A stretch of DNA of 64,000 nucleotides from Roridomyces roridus (Eukaryota > Basidiomycota > Agaricomycetes > Agaricales > Mycenaceae), in assembly GCA_029378245.1 (NCBI GenBank), contig JARKIF010000062.1, forward strand, positions 171,067 through 235,066, given 5' to 3'. Shown here piece by piece: positions 22,951 through 33,376 of this stretch; position 1 is the first letter of the stretch, and each line of letters starts with the position of its first letter. The notes under the pieces are model-generated. The model was given only the letters and a program-made list of their open reading frames with translations, was not told the DNA's origin and did no database searches. The translations under genes and the position numbers were made by a program.

Positions 22951-23127
22951 TGCTAGTCGTGGTGAAAGCGAGCTGCTCTCTAAAGCCGATAAAGTAGGGC
23001 ACGCTGGCATGTCCTCAGAAACGAGGCGAGCTAATCTGAGATGATCACACAGCATATCCGGAAAAGAAGCGACGTTGCCAACAAGATATAAAATACAAGT
23101 GCAGCCAGCTCAGAGGGAGATGGACCT

Positions 23128-23947
23128 TCAGTCATGATCGCCAGGCTTGACCATACGAAGAAACAGTTCAACCTTCGCAGCATCCTCGGGCTGCAAAGTT
23201 TTGTTGATTCCACGTTCCAAGAACGCTGCCCAGTCCTTGTCCGGGGGTCCATAGCGAAGAAAGAACGAGAACGGAGTCGTGCGCTGAGGTACTGTGTTTG
23301 GGGAAGTATAGATGGTATGGCCCGATCGGAGACATATGGACATGATGTCGAGATGATCGCGGGCAGCCATGTCGACATTCTCAGCGAGTCCGGCGCAAGA
23401 GGCGGCGTCGAGGATCTCGGCCATGGGTTGAAGTGATACCGATTTCGAAAGAAATTCGCCACGTTTTCCGGAGGGGTGTGGCACAAGCTCAATGTATAGC
23501 AGATGGGTTTTGAGTCGATGGGCATTTGCACGATCATGAAGTTGTAGTGCGTGGGCACAGGAATACCGCAACAGTTGTTGATGATTCTGTGCATAATCTA
23601 GAAGATTCGGGGCAAGAGAAAGACCAAACTTACCGAGAACCATTTGTGGAGACTCGAGAATAGATCCCGTTGGGAGGTTCCTCGCTCAGCGAAAGATTCA
23701 CGAGTGTGGCTTTGAAGCTGACACAACGCCTTGTGCATCTTCCAATCCTTCTTCTGACACTCCTTGCTCTGCGTCTGAATCAGAAATTGTGGTCCGACTG
23801 AAGCACTTTCCGACTCACACAATAAGCAGCTTTGAGGCATGCGCTGCACCTGAGGAATTTCTGGTTCTTGGGTTCAGACTTGGCGCACATGGGGCCGGCG
23901 CAGCTCCAGGCACTGGCTCGGAATTCGGCGCTCAGTGGTTGAGCCAT
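23128..23947 (-). CDS. MYND zinc-finger protein, paralogue 2
   Basis: Same layout and intron positions as the preceding gene. The finger reads CAGPMCAKSEPKNQKFLRC ... CLKAAYC ... SKECQKKDWKMHKALC, with one extra residue in the first knuckle. The body from NHQQLLRYSCAHALQLHD to the C-terminus aligns with paralogue 1 throughout (SVSLQPM versus SVALRPM, RYGPPDKDWAAFLERGI versus RWGPPDDGWAEFMQRAI). The two are therefore a tandem duplication that has diverged. The start ATG at 23947 (MAQPLSAEF) corresponds to MPPDPLSAEL in paralogue 1. Confidence 0.8.
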
Positions 23948-24080
23948 CGTCGTGATAATGAAAGCAGCGTGATGGCATTGAACAAAGGACGGATGCCGAT
24001 TTGGATTCTCTGATGATCTTATCCTTTGACATTTGTTGACCCCGCTTTGTTTTTTCACCTTGTCTCGAACCACCATCTCT

Positions 24081-24457
24081 TGCCGCACGATGTCCTGGGT
24101 GGATATCCTCTGTAGCCACCGAATATCCTCGAACCCTGTTGGCTTCGAGCGTACCTGGATGCTGTTTCAATCTACGTCGAAACGATACTAGATCTACCAT
24201 GCCTTGCCGCACGATGTCCTTGGTGGACATCCTCTGTAGCCACCGAATGTCCTCGAACCCTGTTGGCTTCGAGCTTACTTGCTACTGCTCTCTCAATCTA
24301 CGTCGGGACGATACTAGATTTACCATCTCTTGCTGCACGATGTCCTTGGTGGACATCCTCTGTAGCCGCCGAATGTCCTCGAATCCTGTTGGCTTCGAGT
24401 TTACTTGGATCAATATGCTGCTGCTGTCTCAATCTACGTCGGAACGATGATAGATCT
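24081..24457. repeat. Tandem repeat, three units of about 125 nt
   Basis: Units begin at 24081, 24205 and 24331 (period 124-126). Each runs TG(C/T)CGCACGATGTCCTKGG, then GACATCCTCTGTAGCC, CGAATGTCCTCGAA, CCTGTTGGCTTCGAG and CTACGTCG. Units 2 and 3 are closer to each other than to unit 1. The repeat is open on plus strand for about 100 codons, with a repeating MSLVDILCS motif, but no upstream gene context supports translation. Confidence 0.9.
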
Positions 24458-24559
24458 ACTGTTCAACGCTGCCTCGACACGATGCTAGCTATACGTCTCC
24501 TGTTGCCTCGAAACGATGCAGCGATGCAGCGATATACTGTTCTATGGGGATAGAACGAT

Positions 24560-25330
24560 GATAATGCATGTACTGCTCGCCAAGTGCATGGTTAGTCCCC
24601 ACGACAGTGCCAGGCGCAACGAGGGGAGGGCCCGCACCTCCTTATCGGCGTCTCAACTGCGGTCGAGCTGGCGACTTCCGCTGCGCTGACCGTGGGGGGT
24701 ATCAGATTTTCTTGGACGGCACGGACGAGTACCGGGGTCACTATATGCCACAGCCGGCCCTGCCCGCCCCGTGCGTGTCTTGCAGGGTACGAGTGGCGGC
24801 TCCGTCTTGGCTCGATGTCGTTCAGGGCCACGCTGATGTACGAGACGAATGATATCTTGGAGACTACGAAGCTGCATATGCCATACCGAATCGTTCGAGA
24901 CGAATGACGAATCATACGAGACATTTTGACAACGCTGAAGTCACATTTATACATGGCGGCGCCTCATCGCCGTCGCCGCACTTTCCAGCGGGTGGTTCCC
25001 GTTCCCGCGGTCTCACCAACCCCGTGCTGTATCTTGTTCTCGGGCGGTTCCCGAACTTTGGGGTCGCCGTCGTGCACCTCCCTCATCCAGCTGAAACTGT
25101 TGCTTTCGCTGACGCGGGGCCGTCCGGTACCGTCGTTGTTGCGACAGCTTCGGTTGGTAATTTTTGTTTTTCTTATCCTCCTCGTGAGGGTCGTATGGCA
25201 TGTATTTTGGCCGCCGAGGTACGTTTTCCCGTCACTCCACTGTTTCGCTCCACTGACTCGAGCTTCAGGTTCGTCCATCCCAGATTTCTTGTAGTATCTG
25301 TAATTATACTACTTGAATGTTACTCTGTTC
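24560..25330. repeat. Dispersed repeat element, copy 1
   Basis: It shares a long, diverged alignment with 25660-26460. Landmarks in order: GTGCCAGG(C/A)GCAACGAGGG, CCTCCTTATCGGC, GGACGGCACGGACGAGTAC, GTACGAGTGGCGGC, a CGAGAC-rich spacer, GCGGGTGGTTCCCG (24988), CGGGCGGTTCCCG (25041) and GGTAATTTTTG. No transposase, reverse transcriptase or terminal repeat was found. ORFs in it are short and not conserved between copies, so it looks non-autonomous or decayed. Confidence 0.75.
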
Positions 25331-25659
25331 TCTCTCAACTCTCAGTGTCCGCTGCAAGTCCGTTTGAGTGTATTCCTCACCGAACTCCGTTTCCATGTGG
25401 CGGATAATCAATCGCAAATGTTTCAGTCAAGATCCGGATTGTGTTGACGTCTCTTTGTTTCTCCCTCCTTGTTTCCTACCCCCATCTCCTCCCACCCAGA
25501 TGCACCCCCCACCTCACAAATACGACGAATACTCGTAGCCGCGACGGCCTTCTCGTACCTCGACTCGGAATATCTCCACTCATACGATGCAATGCACGAA
25601 ATAACCTCCTCTGCAACCTCCTATGCTGCTATGCTACTATGGACAATAAAGTCATTATA

Positions 25660-26540
25660 CATGTCCTACTCGCCGAGGGCATGGGTATTCCCCCACGGCG
25701 GTGCCAGGAGCAACGAGGGGAGGCGCGGGCCCGCCCGAACCTCCTTATCGGCTCGTCAACGGCAGGCGCACTGGCGACGTCGGCTGTGCTGTCGTGGGGG
25801 GGTATCAGAATTTCCCTGGACGGCACGGACGAGTACTGGGGCTATCAAACATCATGTGCCACCGTCGGCTCTGCCCGCCTCGTTGCGTGCTGCAGAGTAC
25901 GAGTGGCGGCCCCGTCTTGGATCGCTGTCGTTCAGGAGCACGAGACAAACGAGACATCGAGACAAAGACAAAGACAAACCAGACAAAAAGACAAACGAAT
26001 ACCGAGTCCATCGAGACATGATACAAGTCCTACGTGACATGCATATACGCAACCCAGTCCTTCGAGACACATATAACGAGTCCTTTGTGACATACGAGTC
26101 CTTCGAGACATATTATTTGGCGAAACTGCCGTAACCTATCTAGCGGGTGGTTCCCGCTCGCGGTGCCTCACCAGCACCGTGTACTTCATCGTTCTCGGGT
26201 GGTTCCCGATCTTTCGGTGCCCGTCGCATGTCCCCCGACACGCGCGGCTCCCTCATCCAGCCGTCGTCGCCGCTCTCAAGGACGCGGGATCGTCTGGTCC
26301 TGTCGTCATTGCGGCGACTTTGGTTGGTAATTTTTGGACTTTTCTCCTCTTCGCGAGGCTTTTGCTCAGCCTCACCAGCTCTGCACCTTTCTATCGTTCC
26401 GGGTGGTTCCCGTGCTTGTCGAGTGGCAATGTCCTTGGACATCCACACTCGCGCTAGCTGAAGTCGTCCTTCAGCTGGCAATTTTTGGGCTTTCTCATCC
26501 TCTTCGTGAGGATCTTACAATCAGTGGCTCGCGACTTTCC
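25660..26540. repeat. Dispersed repeat element, copy 2
   Basis: Same order of landmarks as copy 1: GGTGCCAGGAGCAACGAGGG, CCTTATCGGC, GGACGGCACGGACGAGTAC, GTACGAGTGGCGGC, a CGAGACA-rich tract, then CGGGTGGTTCCCG at 26144, 26196 and 26400. Its 3' module (the motif followed by AATTTTTGG and TCCTCTTCG(T/C)GAGG) is present twice, near 26196-26360 and 26400-26520, so copy 2 carries an internal duplication. Confidence 0.75.
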
Positions 26541-26747
26541 AAGGTACGTTTCTTAATCCTTCAATGCTATCTGATTACTCACTGCACCTCAGCTTTCAGG
26601 TTCGTGTTTCCCGATCCCAATGTGTCTCTATGTACCACTAGATCTTGTTTTGTGTTCGCTGCAATATGACGACGCTTCCTCTGCACTTTTGACTGCGTGA
26701 AGACTACTGCGTGAAGACTTCTCCATTGTGATTTTACATACAAGTTG

Positions 26748-27862
26748 CTACAATTTGGCCGGATTTTGCCACATGGGCTTCCGTTTCTGAGGCTCGTGAA
26801 TACCCTCAGCATCACTACTGTTGCGAGCAGACTAACCTCGTTGAAGGCCTTCAAGCCCTCCTTGATATTCTCCCCGCGATAAGTGGCCAACGTCTCCGTG
26901 GAACGGGCGTGCACGGCAACCGTCTCGTTATTGCTATGCTGCGCGGACAACAACAATGCGCGCTTGGTGCTCTGGACTGAATCGGGGGAGTTGGAGATAA
27001 TTTGGGTTGCGACGGCGAGTGCAGTAGGGAGAACGTCGGCAGGGGGAACGACAAAGTTGACGCTACAAGAGTCGGTTGAGGTTGCAGAGTCGGAGAGAAA
27101 ACTTACAAGCCGAATCGGTTGCGCGCGTCTTCTGCACTGACTGGGTTGCCGAGGAGGAGCATTTCGGAGGCCAACTATGAGATGTTCCAGGTCTGTATCT
27201 GCGAGTGCTCCGGTCGTACCTGGTGCCCCACAGACCGCGCCAATCTGGGAATACCTATTACCATGGTGAGGCTATAAACGAATAGAATACGAAACGAATG
27301 CACCTCCTTGAATAGCGATAACACCGCGCTTTACCTCGGGCAGTCCGATAACTGCTTCCTTGCTGGCGACCACCAGATCACAGTTGAGAAGAAGCTCGGT
27401 ACCACCGCCGAAAGAGCTCCCATTGAGCGCGGCGATGTAAGGTTTCTTGGACTCGCGGCGGGAAATGGAAGCAAAACCGTTGACGTTGGCAAGGATTTTG
27501 TCTGCTTCCTGAGGCTTGCCACTTTGCTCGTCGGCGTTCCAGCTGATGTTTATAAGCACAGAATATCCGCCTTGAATTGAGGGTACCCACGCTTTCAGGT
27601 CAGCGCCTGCGCAGAATGCCCGGCCAGCACCAGTAACAATGACGACCCTGAGAAATTAGCATAAAAGAGCAGGGGGAGGCATTTGCGCGTACCAAAGACT
27701 CGTCTCGTCCTCGAACCAGTTGAGAATTTGCCGCAGGTCTTCGGTCATTGTCGGGGTGAGTGCATTCAGAGATTTTGGGCGGTTTAAGGTGACGAGGAGA
27801 ACATGTTCCTTTGGGAAGGCGACGGTGATCTGCTCCGAGTGAGGGGGCGGGGTGGGGGACAT
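26748..27862 (-). CDS. Enoyl-CoA hydratase/isomerase, peroxisomal type
   Basis: Crotonase-fold enzyme that hydrates trans-2-enoyl-CoA (or isomerises a double bond) in fatty-acid beta-oxidation. Start MSPTPPPHSEQITVAF at 27862. Family landmarks: VTLNRPKSLNALTP, VVIVTGAGRAFCAGADLKAW (CoA-binding A-G-A-D-L), IAALNGSSFGGGTELLLNCD (oxyanion hole GGG, catalytic-side Glu), and VIGLPEVKRGVIAIQGG. The last exon, joined over GTTAGT..CTCAG, ends ...KRKPMWQNPAKL. Ala-Lys-Leu at the very C-terminus is an accepted variant of the peroxisomal targeting signal 1. At least four short introns. The exact chain-length preference is not readable. Confidence 0.85.
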
Positions 27863-28290
27863 ATTGAAGAACCGGTCAAGGAACCGGGGACTCGGAAATA
27901 GACAACCGGGGAATCAAAGGCACAATATGTGTACACACACTACCGCCGTTGGACAGAAAAGGCAATCACGACGATCTCTGAGGAATCATCGAGTGCATGA
28001 AGTTCAGAAGCAAGTGGGTAAAGCCTGAAAAGAAGAAACTCACCAATCGCGAAAGAGAACTGAGGTTATATCGCTCCATAATGAAGTAAACACAGCTTGT
28101 GAATGATCGTCCAAAGCAAAAAACCAAGAGTCGTTTAGCCTCTTCCGGCTGCGTACTTGGGCGATTCAAGAGGGTTGTTGAGGTGTTGGGAAAGGAACGC
28201 AGATCTAATCCGTGCCGAATAATTGAAGACATCATCACTGCACAGCCATGCTGATTTCGACCTCTCCTTCGCCACGTCCCATGCACTGAA
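27863..28290. other. Divergent intergenic region, hydratase and golgin
   Basis: Between divergent start codons, so it should contain both promoters. No clear TATA box or known operator was seen; minus-strand ORFs here are shadows. Confidence 0.35.
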
Positions 28291-30082
28291 ATGTCCACCA
28301 ATGGCGCCCATTCCGCTTCCCCTCCACCACAGCATTCCCCAGGGCTCGCACAAGCCATGAACGACATGCGTCTGTCCCTGGACAGCGAACGGAGCAGCAC
28401 GCCGCCCGTGCAGAACGGCGTCAACGGTCACGCCGACGATGAAGGGCCCTCGGATCCTCTCGAAAAACTACGCCTGGAGCTGGAACGTACAAAGGAGGAA
28501 AAGGAGACGCTTGCCGCGCAGTATCGTAATTTACTGGCGAAACTAACGACGATGCGCACAACGCTGGGGAACAAGCTGAAGCAGGATGCGGTGCGTTCCA
28601 TATCCACCACACAAGAATCCATTCGCTGAGATGGCACTATGCAGGAAGAGCTGGACCGACGGGAAGCCCTCGTGCAGCAGCTAACCGCGCAAAATGAGGA
28701 TTTGACGGCGACGGTGGAGATGCTCAAGGATGAGGTCTATTCCGCCACCGCTGAGGGCGAGCGAGCAACGGCTGAACTCGACAAAATGCGCAGTCGTGTC
28801 TTTGAAGAAAGCGCGCAGGAGAACCTTATTCGAGAACGCGAGCTCCGAGAGACGCAGACCGAACTAGAACGATGTAGGATGGAAAAGGACGAGTGGGAGA
28901 GGATGGCGTCGCAGGATAAAATGGCTGCGGATGAGGCCAGGTCTAATGCCGAGATGTATAGGCGGGACCTGGAGCTCGAGCGAGAGGCGCGAAAGCGAGA
29001 TGCGGCCGAGCTTGAATCCGAAAGGGAGAAATCCCAGAATCTGCAGTCTGTGTTGCAGGACTTCCAGGCAGGTTAGCGCGGGTCTCAAACTTTCAAATTT
29101 GTGGCATAACGTCCCTGCAGCGAAGGATCATGAGCTCCGGCAGGCCGTCAAGGACTACGACTCGCAGCTCATACAAGTTACCCAGTCGCTTGCCGAGTTC
29201 AAGCATCGGGCTTTGACTGCAGAGGTACATCATATCTCTTCCTCCAATTGCAGTGATTCATCCGTCCACACAGCTGCAGCTAGAAGAAAGCCAAACCAAC
29301 ACATCTCGGACGCAAGAACTCGAAAAGGAAGTCAAAGACAAGAGTCTACTTATCGAGAAGTTGCGACACGAAGGTGCGGCCTCCACTCTCCCAAATCTAC
29401 TTCCCTCACAACCACCCTTTACAGCAATAATAATAAACGAACATCTAATGGAAGCCCTCCGACGCCTCCGCCGGAACTCAAACGACACCAACGTAGATCG
29501 GCGGCTCGTCACAAACGTCCTCCTATCATTCCTCACGACGCCCAGAGCTGACGCCAAGCGGTTCGAGATGCTCTCCCTACTGGCATCTGTCCTGTCTTGG
29601 TCGGATCCTGAACGAGAAAAGGCTGGGTTGCAACGGGCGCCCGAGTCCCTCGCTGCGCCATCCGGGTCATCGTTCTGGGGTCGCAAATCAACGTCGACTC
29701 CGCCGGCCAAGAGCCCCGAGCTGGATAAGACTGATGAGACGGAGGTGTGTAGAATTTATGGGCAAGTGACAACCCGACTCATTCTTTCATGCAGTCGTTC
29801 TCCCGCCTCTGGGTCGAATTCCTGCTCACCGAGGCTACATCAGGACAATCCGACCGCCCACAGTCACATTCGACGCCCAACACGCCCGTGCGGGCGAACA
29901 ACTCGCTTCCGGGCACGCCGACGAGTCCGAGTATGCTCAAGGGCCCTGGGATCAACGGGACGAGAAGATTATCGTCGTATGGGCATGCCAGCAGTCAGCC
30001 GACGGTCGTGCCGAGTCTGCTTATTGGGGACCCCCCGATTGGGAGGAAGGGGAAGGGGAAGGAGAAGAGTGAGGGTTCATAG
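28291..30082 (+). CDS. Golgin-like coiled-coil protein with GRIP/GRAB-type C-terminal region
   Basis: Starts MSTNGAHSASPPP with a short disordered leader. It continues as long heptad-type coiled coil from about residue 55 (EKLRLELERTKEEKETLAAQ, EELDRREALVQQL, ELRETQTELERCRMEKDEWE, LELEREARKRDAAELESERE). Near the C-terminus, NEHLMEALRRLRRNSNDTNV is followed by VDRRLVTNVLLSFLTTPRAD and FEMLSLLASVLSWSDPEREK, the pattern of GRIP/GRAB domains that bind Arl1 or Arf GTPases on Golgi membranes. The tail is Ser/Pro-rich. By analogy with Rud3/Imh1 it would tether vesicles at the Golgi. Introns occur after KLKQDA, after the QAVL-type segments near 29080, near 29225-29270, around 29370-29430 and around 29740-29795. 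Confidence 0.8.
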
Positions 30083-30211
30083 GGAGAGCATGCACGGACT
30101 TTATTTTATATATCAGGTCGCACGAATTCATAGCATAGTGTATTATCAATTGCTTTCAATCGAGGAAATCGAATGTGTACATATAGGACGTGTCCATGAG
30201 CTTGAGAAAAG

Positions 30212-30915
30212 TCACCATCCGCCTGCGTCCGCGACGCTCGAACTGTTCTACGCATAGTCAGACCATGGATGGATGGATGGTGAAACACTTACAGTTCTAT
30301 CTTGCCTTTTCGCTTCGCAGTACACAAACACGAGAATCAAAAACACTTCGTCCTCTGCGAGTGCCGTTTTCGTCAGGTGTAGTAGCGCGGGCTGGGACTT
30401 GCTGAATAGATGTGGGCGGAAAGGAACAGAGAAGCGGGCGGCGACCTTCATGTTGTGGTCAAGGGTGGCCTGTGCGAGCGGCTCAAGAACCGAGGATGGT
30501 AACCGTGAGGCACAAACCAACCTTCCATTCCTCGTGTTCATAGAGGATCTCGTATTCCTTCCTCCCCTCACCCCACTTCCAGTGTCGTGTTCTTCGTTCA
30601 TGTTTTATTCAGACCCCAGAGGATGCCAAGAGGCATAGCATATCTTCACCTGTTAAAGAAGAACCGCCCCGTGCGTCTCCTCACTTCCGCACAGCTCTTC
30701 TTGTGTCCATAGATCTCGAGAGTCTTCTCCTGCCAGTGAATCGCCCCGACAGCGCTACTTGCAGCGCCAGGAGCGGGGTTTTCGTCGTGCAGTATGGTGT
30801 CCTTGCGACCACGGTACCCAAACGTGGTCCGGAGAGTGTAGATGACAGAGTTGTCGTGCGTGGCGCGGATGCGTGCGTTGAGGATGTTGGTTTTATTGTC
30901 AAAGCTCGCTTCCAT
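30212..30915 (-). CDS. DUF6593-like small protein
   Basis: Basidiomycete protein of about 200 residues and unknown function. Four exons join in frame: MEASFDNKTNILNARIRATH ... RRRTGRFFFN, then RTRHWKWGEGRKEYEILYEH, then ATLDHNMKVAARFSVPFRPH ... VFLILVFVYCEAKRQDRT, then NSSSVADAGGW and stop. The pattern (N-terminal beta strands ending in an A-I-H-W type motif, R-x-F/W-K-W-x-G centre, then L-x-x-L-V-F/V-Y at the end) matches the DUF6593 type as I know it. The last intron (30230-30274 region) contains an ATGG microsatellite. A plus-strand ORF over the same bases is a shadow. Confidence 0.7.
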
Positions 30916-31729
30916 GGAGGAGCAAGGAGGAGCAGGGAGAAACTAGAAATAGTCACGACGTAATTGCGCGACCGTGGAAGCTTTGCTTTGTCCGGGACCG
31001 TTGGGAGCGTGCCGAGTAAGAAGTAAGTAAGTAGCCTCAGCGTTGCCATGAGTCTCGAACGTGGGCCAGGTGCAAAGGCAAAGAGAAAATCAAGTACATG
31101 GTGTTGAGAAAGATGCAATTTCAGCCGTGCCGGATCAGAAATTGCAGATGATGGACTATAAAGTTTTACAAACTCCGCTTTGATTCTCTAGCTTTCTTTC
31201 ATCTCGATCGCTCACCCCACTCGACGCTATCCTCCGCGTCAAAGCCCAGACCAACGGGCAGTCGTGAACAAACGACGGATCCAGACTGGATCGGGTCTGC
31301 CAGAACGCGCGACCCACCTTGCTGTCATGCAAGTTGCCTCCTGAAGGGAGAAGTGGCCTGAAGGGCCAGCAGTCGGCAGACAGTCCACTGCAACGCAGCA
31401 ACCAAACTGCGCCCGCCAACGAAAGCGGAGACCGCCAACCAAAGCGGTAGACTATATCAAGTCGTCCACGAAGTCATCGTGAAGTGGTCTGAACCCGACC
31501 AGCAGCCGCCGCGCTGCGCAGCGAACCATGCTGCGTGTTGCAAGCAACACAAAGTCGCCAGTCAGGCGACAAGTCCGAAGATGACGAGGGCGACACCTAG
31601 CTGAACCCGGCTTCCTTTTTCCTTTGTGCTCGTCGCAAGGGAAGAGGGGAGTACGAGCAGCACTGTTGTCGTACCGACTTGTCTATCGGGATCATACGAG
31701 TGAGTATGAGGTCCAACGATTCGAATTGG
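30916..31729. other. Intergenic with repeat-like sequence
   Basis: No gene seen. 31200-31600 has short internal echoes (for example CCAACGAAAGCGG and CCAACCAAAGCGG at about 31414 and 31436, and CGCGCTGCGCAGCG near 31510) and looks like part of a repeated element that continues into the following feature. Confidence 0.35.
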
Positions 31730-32150
31730 TCTTTGGCGGGTCTCACCAGCCCGTGACGATTCCGGCGGGTGGTCCCCGTTTCAGAGTCTCACCACCTCTG
31801 AGGCACTGTTTTCCTGTTGGACGGGTGGTTCCCGGTGTTCCTTTCTTTCTGACAAGTCGCAAGCGGTGGCCTTCGGGGCGCTGTTCGCGCAAGTCGCACA
31901 ATTTTTGGAATCTTCTGAGCTTCCTCGTGAAGTTCTGTCGGCGGTGTCGAGGCGGATGGAGGTATGTATTTCTTATTGCTGTCCGTCTGCATTTCTCATC
32001 TGTCGCTCTAGGTTCTGGGCTGTTTCTTAGCATGGTGCCGGGCGTCGATGTTGGTGGGAAGGTTTGTCGCTTTTATCTTTCTTCCGTCTTTTCTTCTGAG
32101 CTCTGGTTGCAGAATCACTTGTTCGCCATCGTCGCTGTACTGTGTTGAAT
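31730..32150. repeat. Dispersed repeat element, diverged copy 3
   Basis: It carries the same spaced landmarks as the two copies at 24.6-26.5 kb: GCGGGTGGTCCCCG at 31765, GTCTCACCA, CGGGTGGTTCCCG at 31822 (spacing about 55 nt, as in the others), then AATTTTTGGAATCTTC and CTTCCTCGTGAAG. Divergence is higher than between copies 1 and 2. It lies directly beyond the broken 3' end of the CNH-domain gene. Confidence 0.6.
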
Positions 32151-32227
32151 ACATACTTGTCCACCGTTCAATAATTGAATGTCCTTTTGCAAACGAGTGT
32201 TACACGGTCGTCCCTATGAATCCCTCC

Positions 32228-33290
32228 CTATCCCCTCAAGAGGTTCACCGGAACCTTGCGCATCTTCTCCGACCTTTGCGTACTTGGAACGAGATAGCCA
32301 TGTAACGCAGCCTGAAGTGAGAGCCGGGGTTCCGCCTCATCGTTGGGTGCAGAAAGCACCTGTACAATCGCTTGCGACTCCACACTATGAATCTCCACCG
32401 TCTTATTCGGCAACAAGGCCGCAATGTACGGGTAATCGAGGACGACGGCACGCGGGTGAGCAGGCCACTCGAGGGTCCCACGCACGGGATCACCCTCGCC
32501 GCTGATGAAGACGCCAATGGTGCTCCCGCCCGTCCATGAGAGAATGAGGAATTCGGTGGGGTCGGTGCCGGTGACGCAGATCCCAGGTGGAAACATGCGT
32601 GAAGCGTCGCCTTCGCCTGGTGCCTGGGAGAGCGGCATGAGGGCGGTCATGGAGGCATTCGCGAGGTCGACGATGCTGTATTGCGTCTTGTCGGCTATGC
32701 AGAGGTAGTGGTCGCTGCGGCGGGCCAGGATGGCACCCTCTGGTAATGGGATCTCCTAGACGTCGTTGGGCTTGGGATGAGACTATAAACGGTGACGAGC
32801 GCACCTTTTGGTAGAATAACCGTTCTCGGAGAGTGTACATTGCAATAGCATTCCTCTTTATGACACAGAAGTCGACGCCGTCTATTGTAGAACCAGGAGT
32901 AGACGGCACTGGACGTTTGAGGTGATTTTGGTCGACTGCGAACGCGACGACATGGCGAATGGGCTGCTGTGACGGTACAACATCGAGCGCCGGGAGCGTG
33001 TAAAAGTGAATGCGGTGGTCAGAGAGGACTAGGGCGCGTGATATGCTCGGCAAGAGAACTATCTCTTCGACGGCTTTGTCTCCTGGGACCGATTGGCGCG
33101 AGATAATGCTGTAGGACTCGAGCGTGTTCGGGTCATCGGCTTGCAGGGCAAAGCGAATGAGCTCGCCGTTGGAGTAGCCGACGTAGATCTCAGAGCCAAG
33201 AGCTTGCACGCATCGAGCCTGCGACTGCGCAATGAGCGTCTGCAGTTGAAAGGGAGGAATCTCGAGAGGCTGGGTGGGCGCTGAAGTCAT
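32228..33290 (-). CDS. Vps3/TGFBRAP1-type CNH-domain protein, 3'-truncated
   Basis: N-terminal citron-homology beta-propeller of a CORVET-type vacuolar sorting protein (Vps3/TRAP1 branch), which recruits the tethering complex to early endosomes through Rab5. Start MTSAPTQPLEIPPF. Landmarks: CVQALGSEIYVGYSNGELIR, VLLPSISRALVLSDHRIHFY, YTLRERLFYQ joined over a short intron to EIPLPEGAILARRSDHYLCI, FLILSWTGGSTIGVFISGEG and TLEWPAHPRAVVLDYPYIAA. The protein stops after about 335 residues at RKVPVNLLRG, right at the end of the propeller. Family members continue for 600 or more residues of clathrin-repeat helices, none of which appear downstream, where repeat copy 3 begins. It is either a truncated pseudogene or a propeller-only derivative. 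Confidence 0.75.
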
Positions 33291-33376
33291 CTACATGCAG
33301 GTCCCAGAACGGAAATACATTCTCGCGAGCACCATCCTACAACTATTTTACACTTCTCTCCATCTACTGTTGGCCT

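Noticed and set aside
24073..26540. CRISPR-like array or tRNA cluster in the repeat island
   Set aside because: Units are 125 nt, tandem without unique spacers, and the organism is a eukaryote; no cloverleaf or TTCGANNC box in the right place was found.
24000..26600. Autonomous transposon in the repeat island
   Set aside because: No transposase, reverse transcriptase, integrase or helicase motif in any frame, and no convincing terminal repeats.
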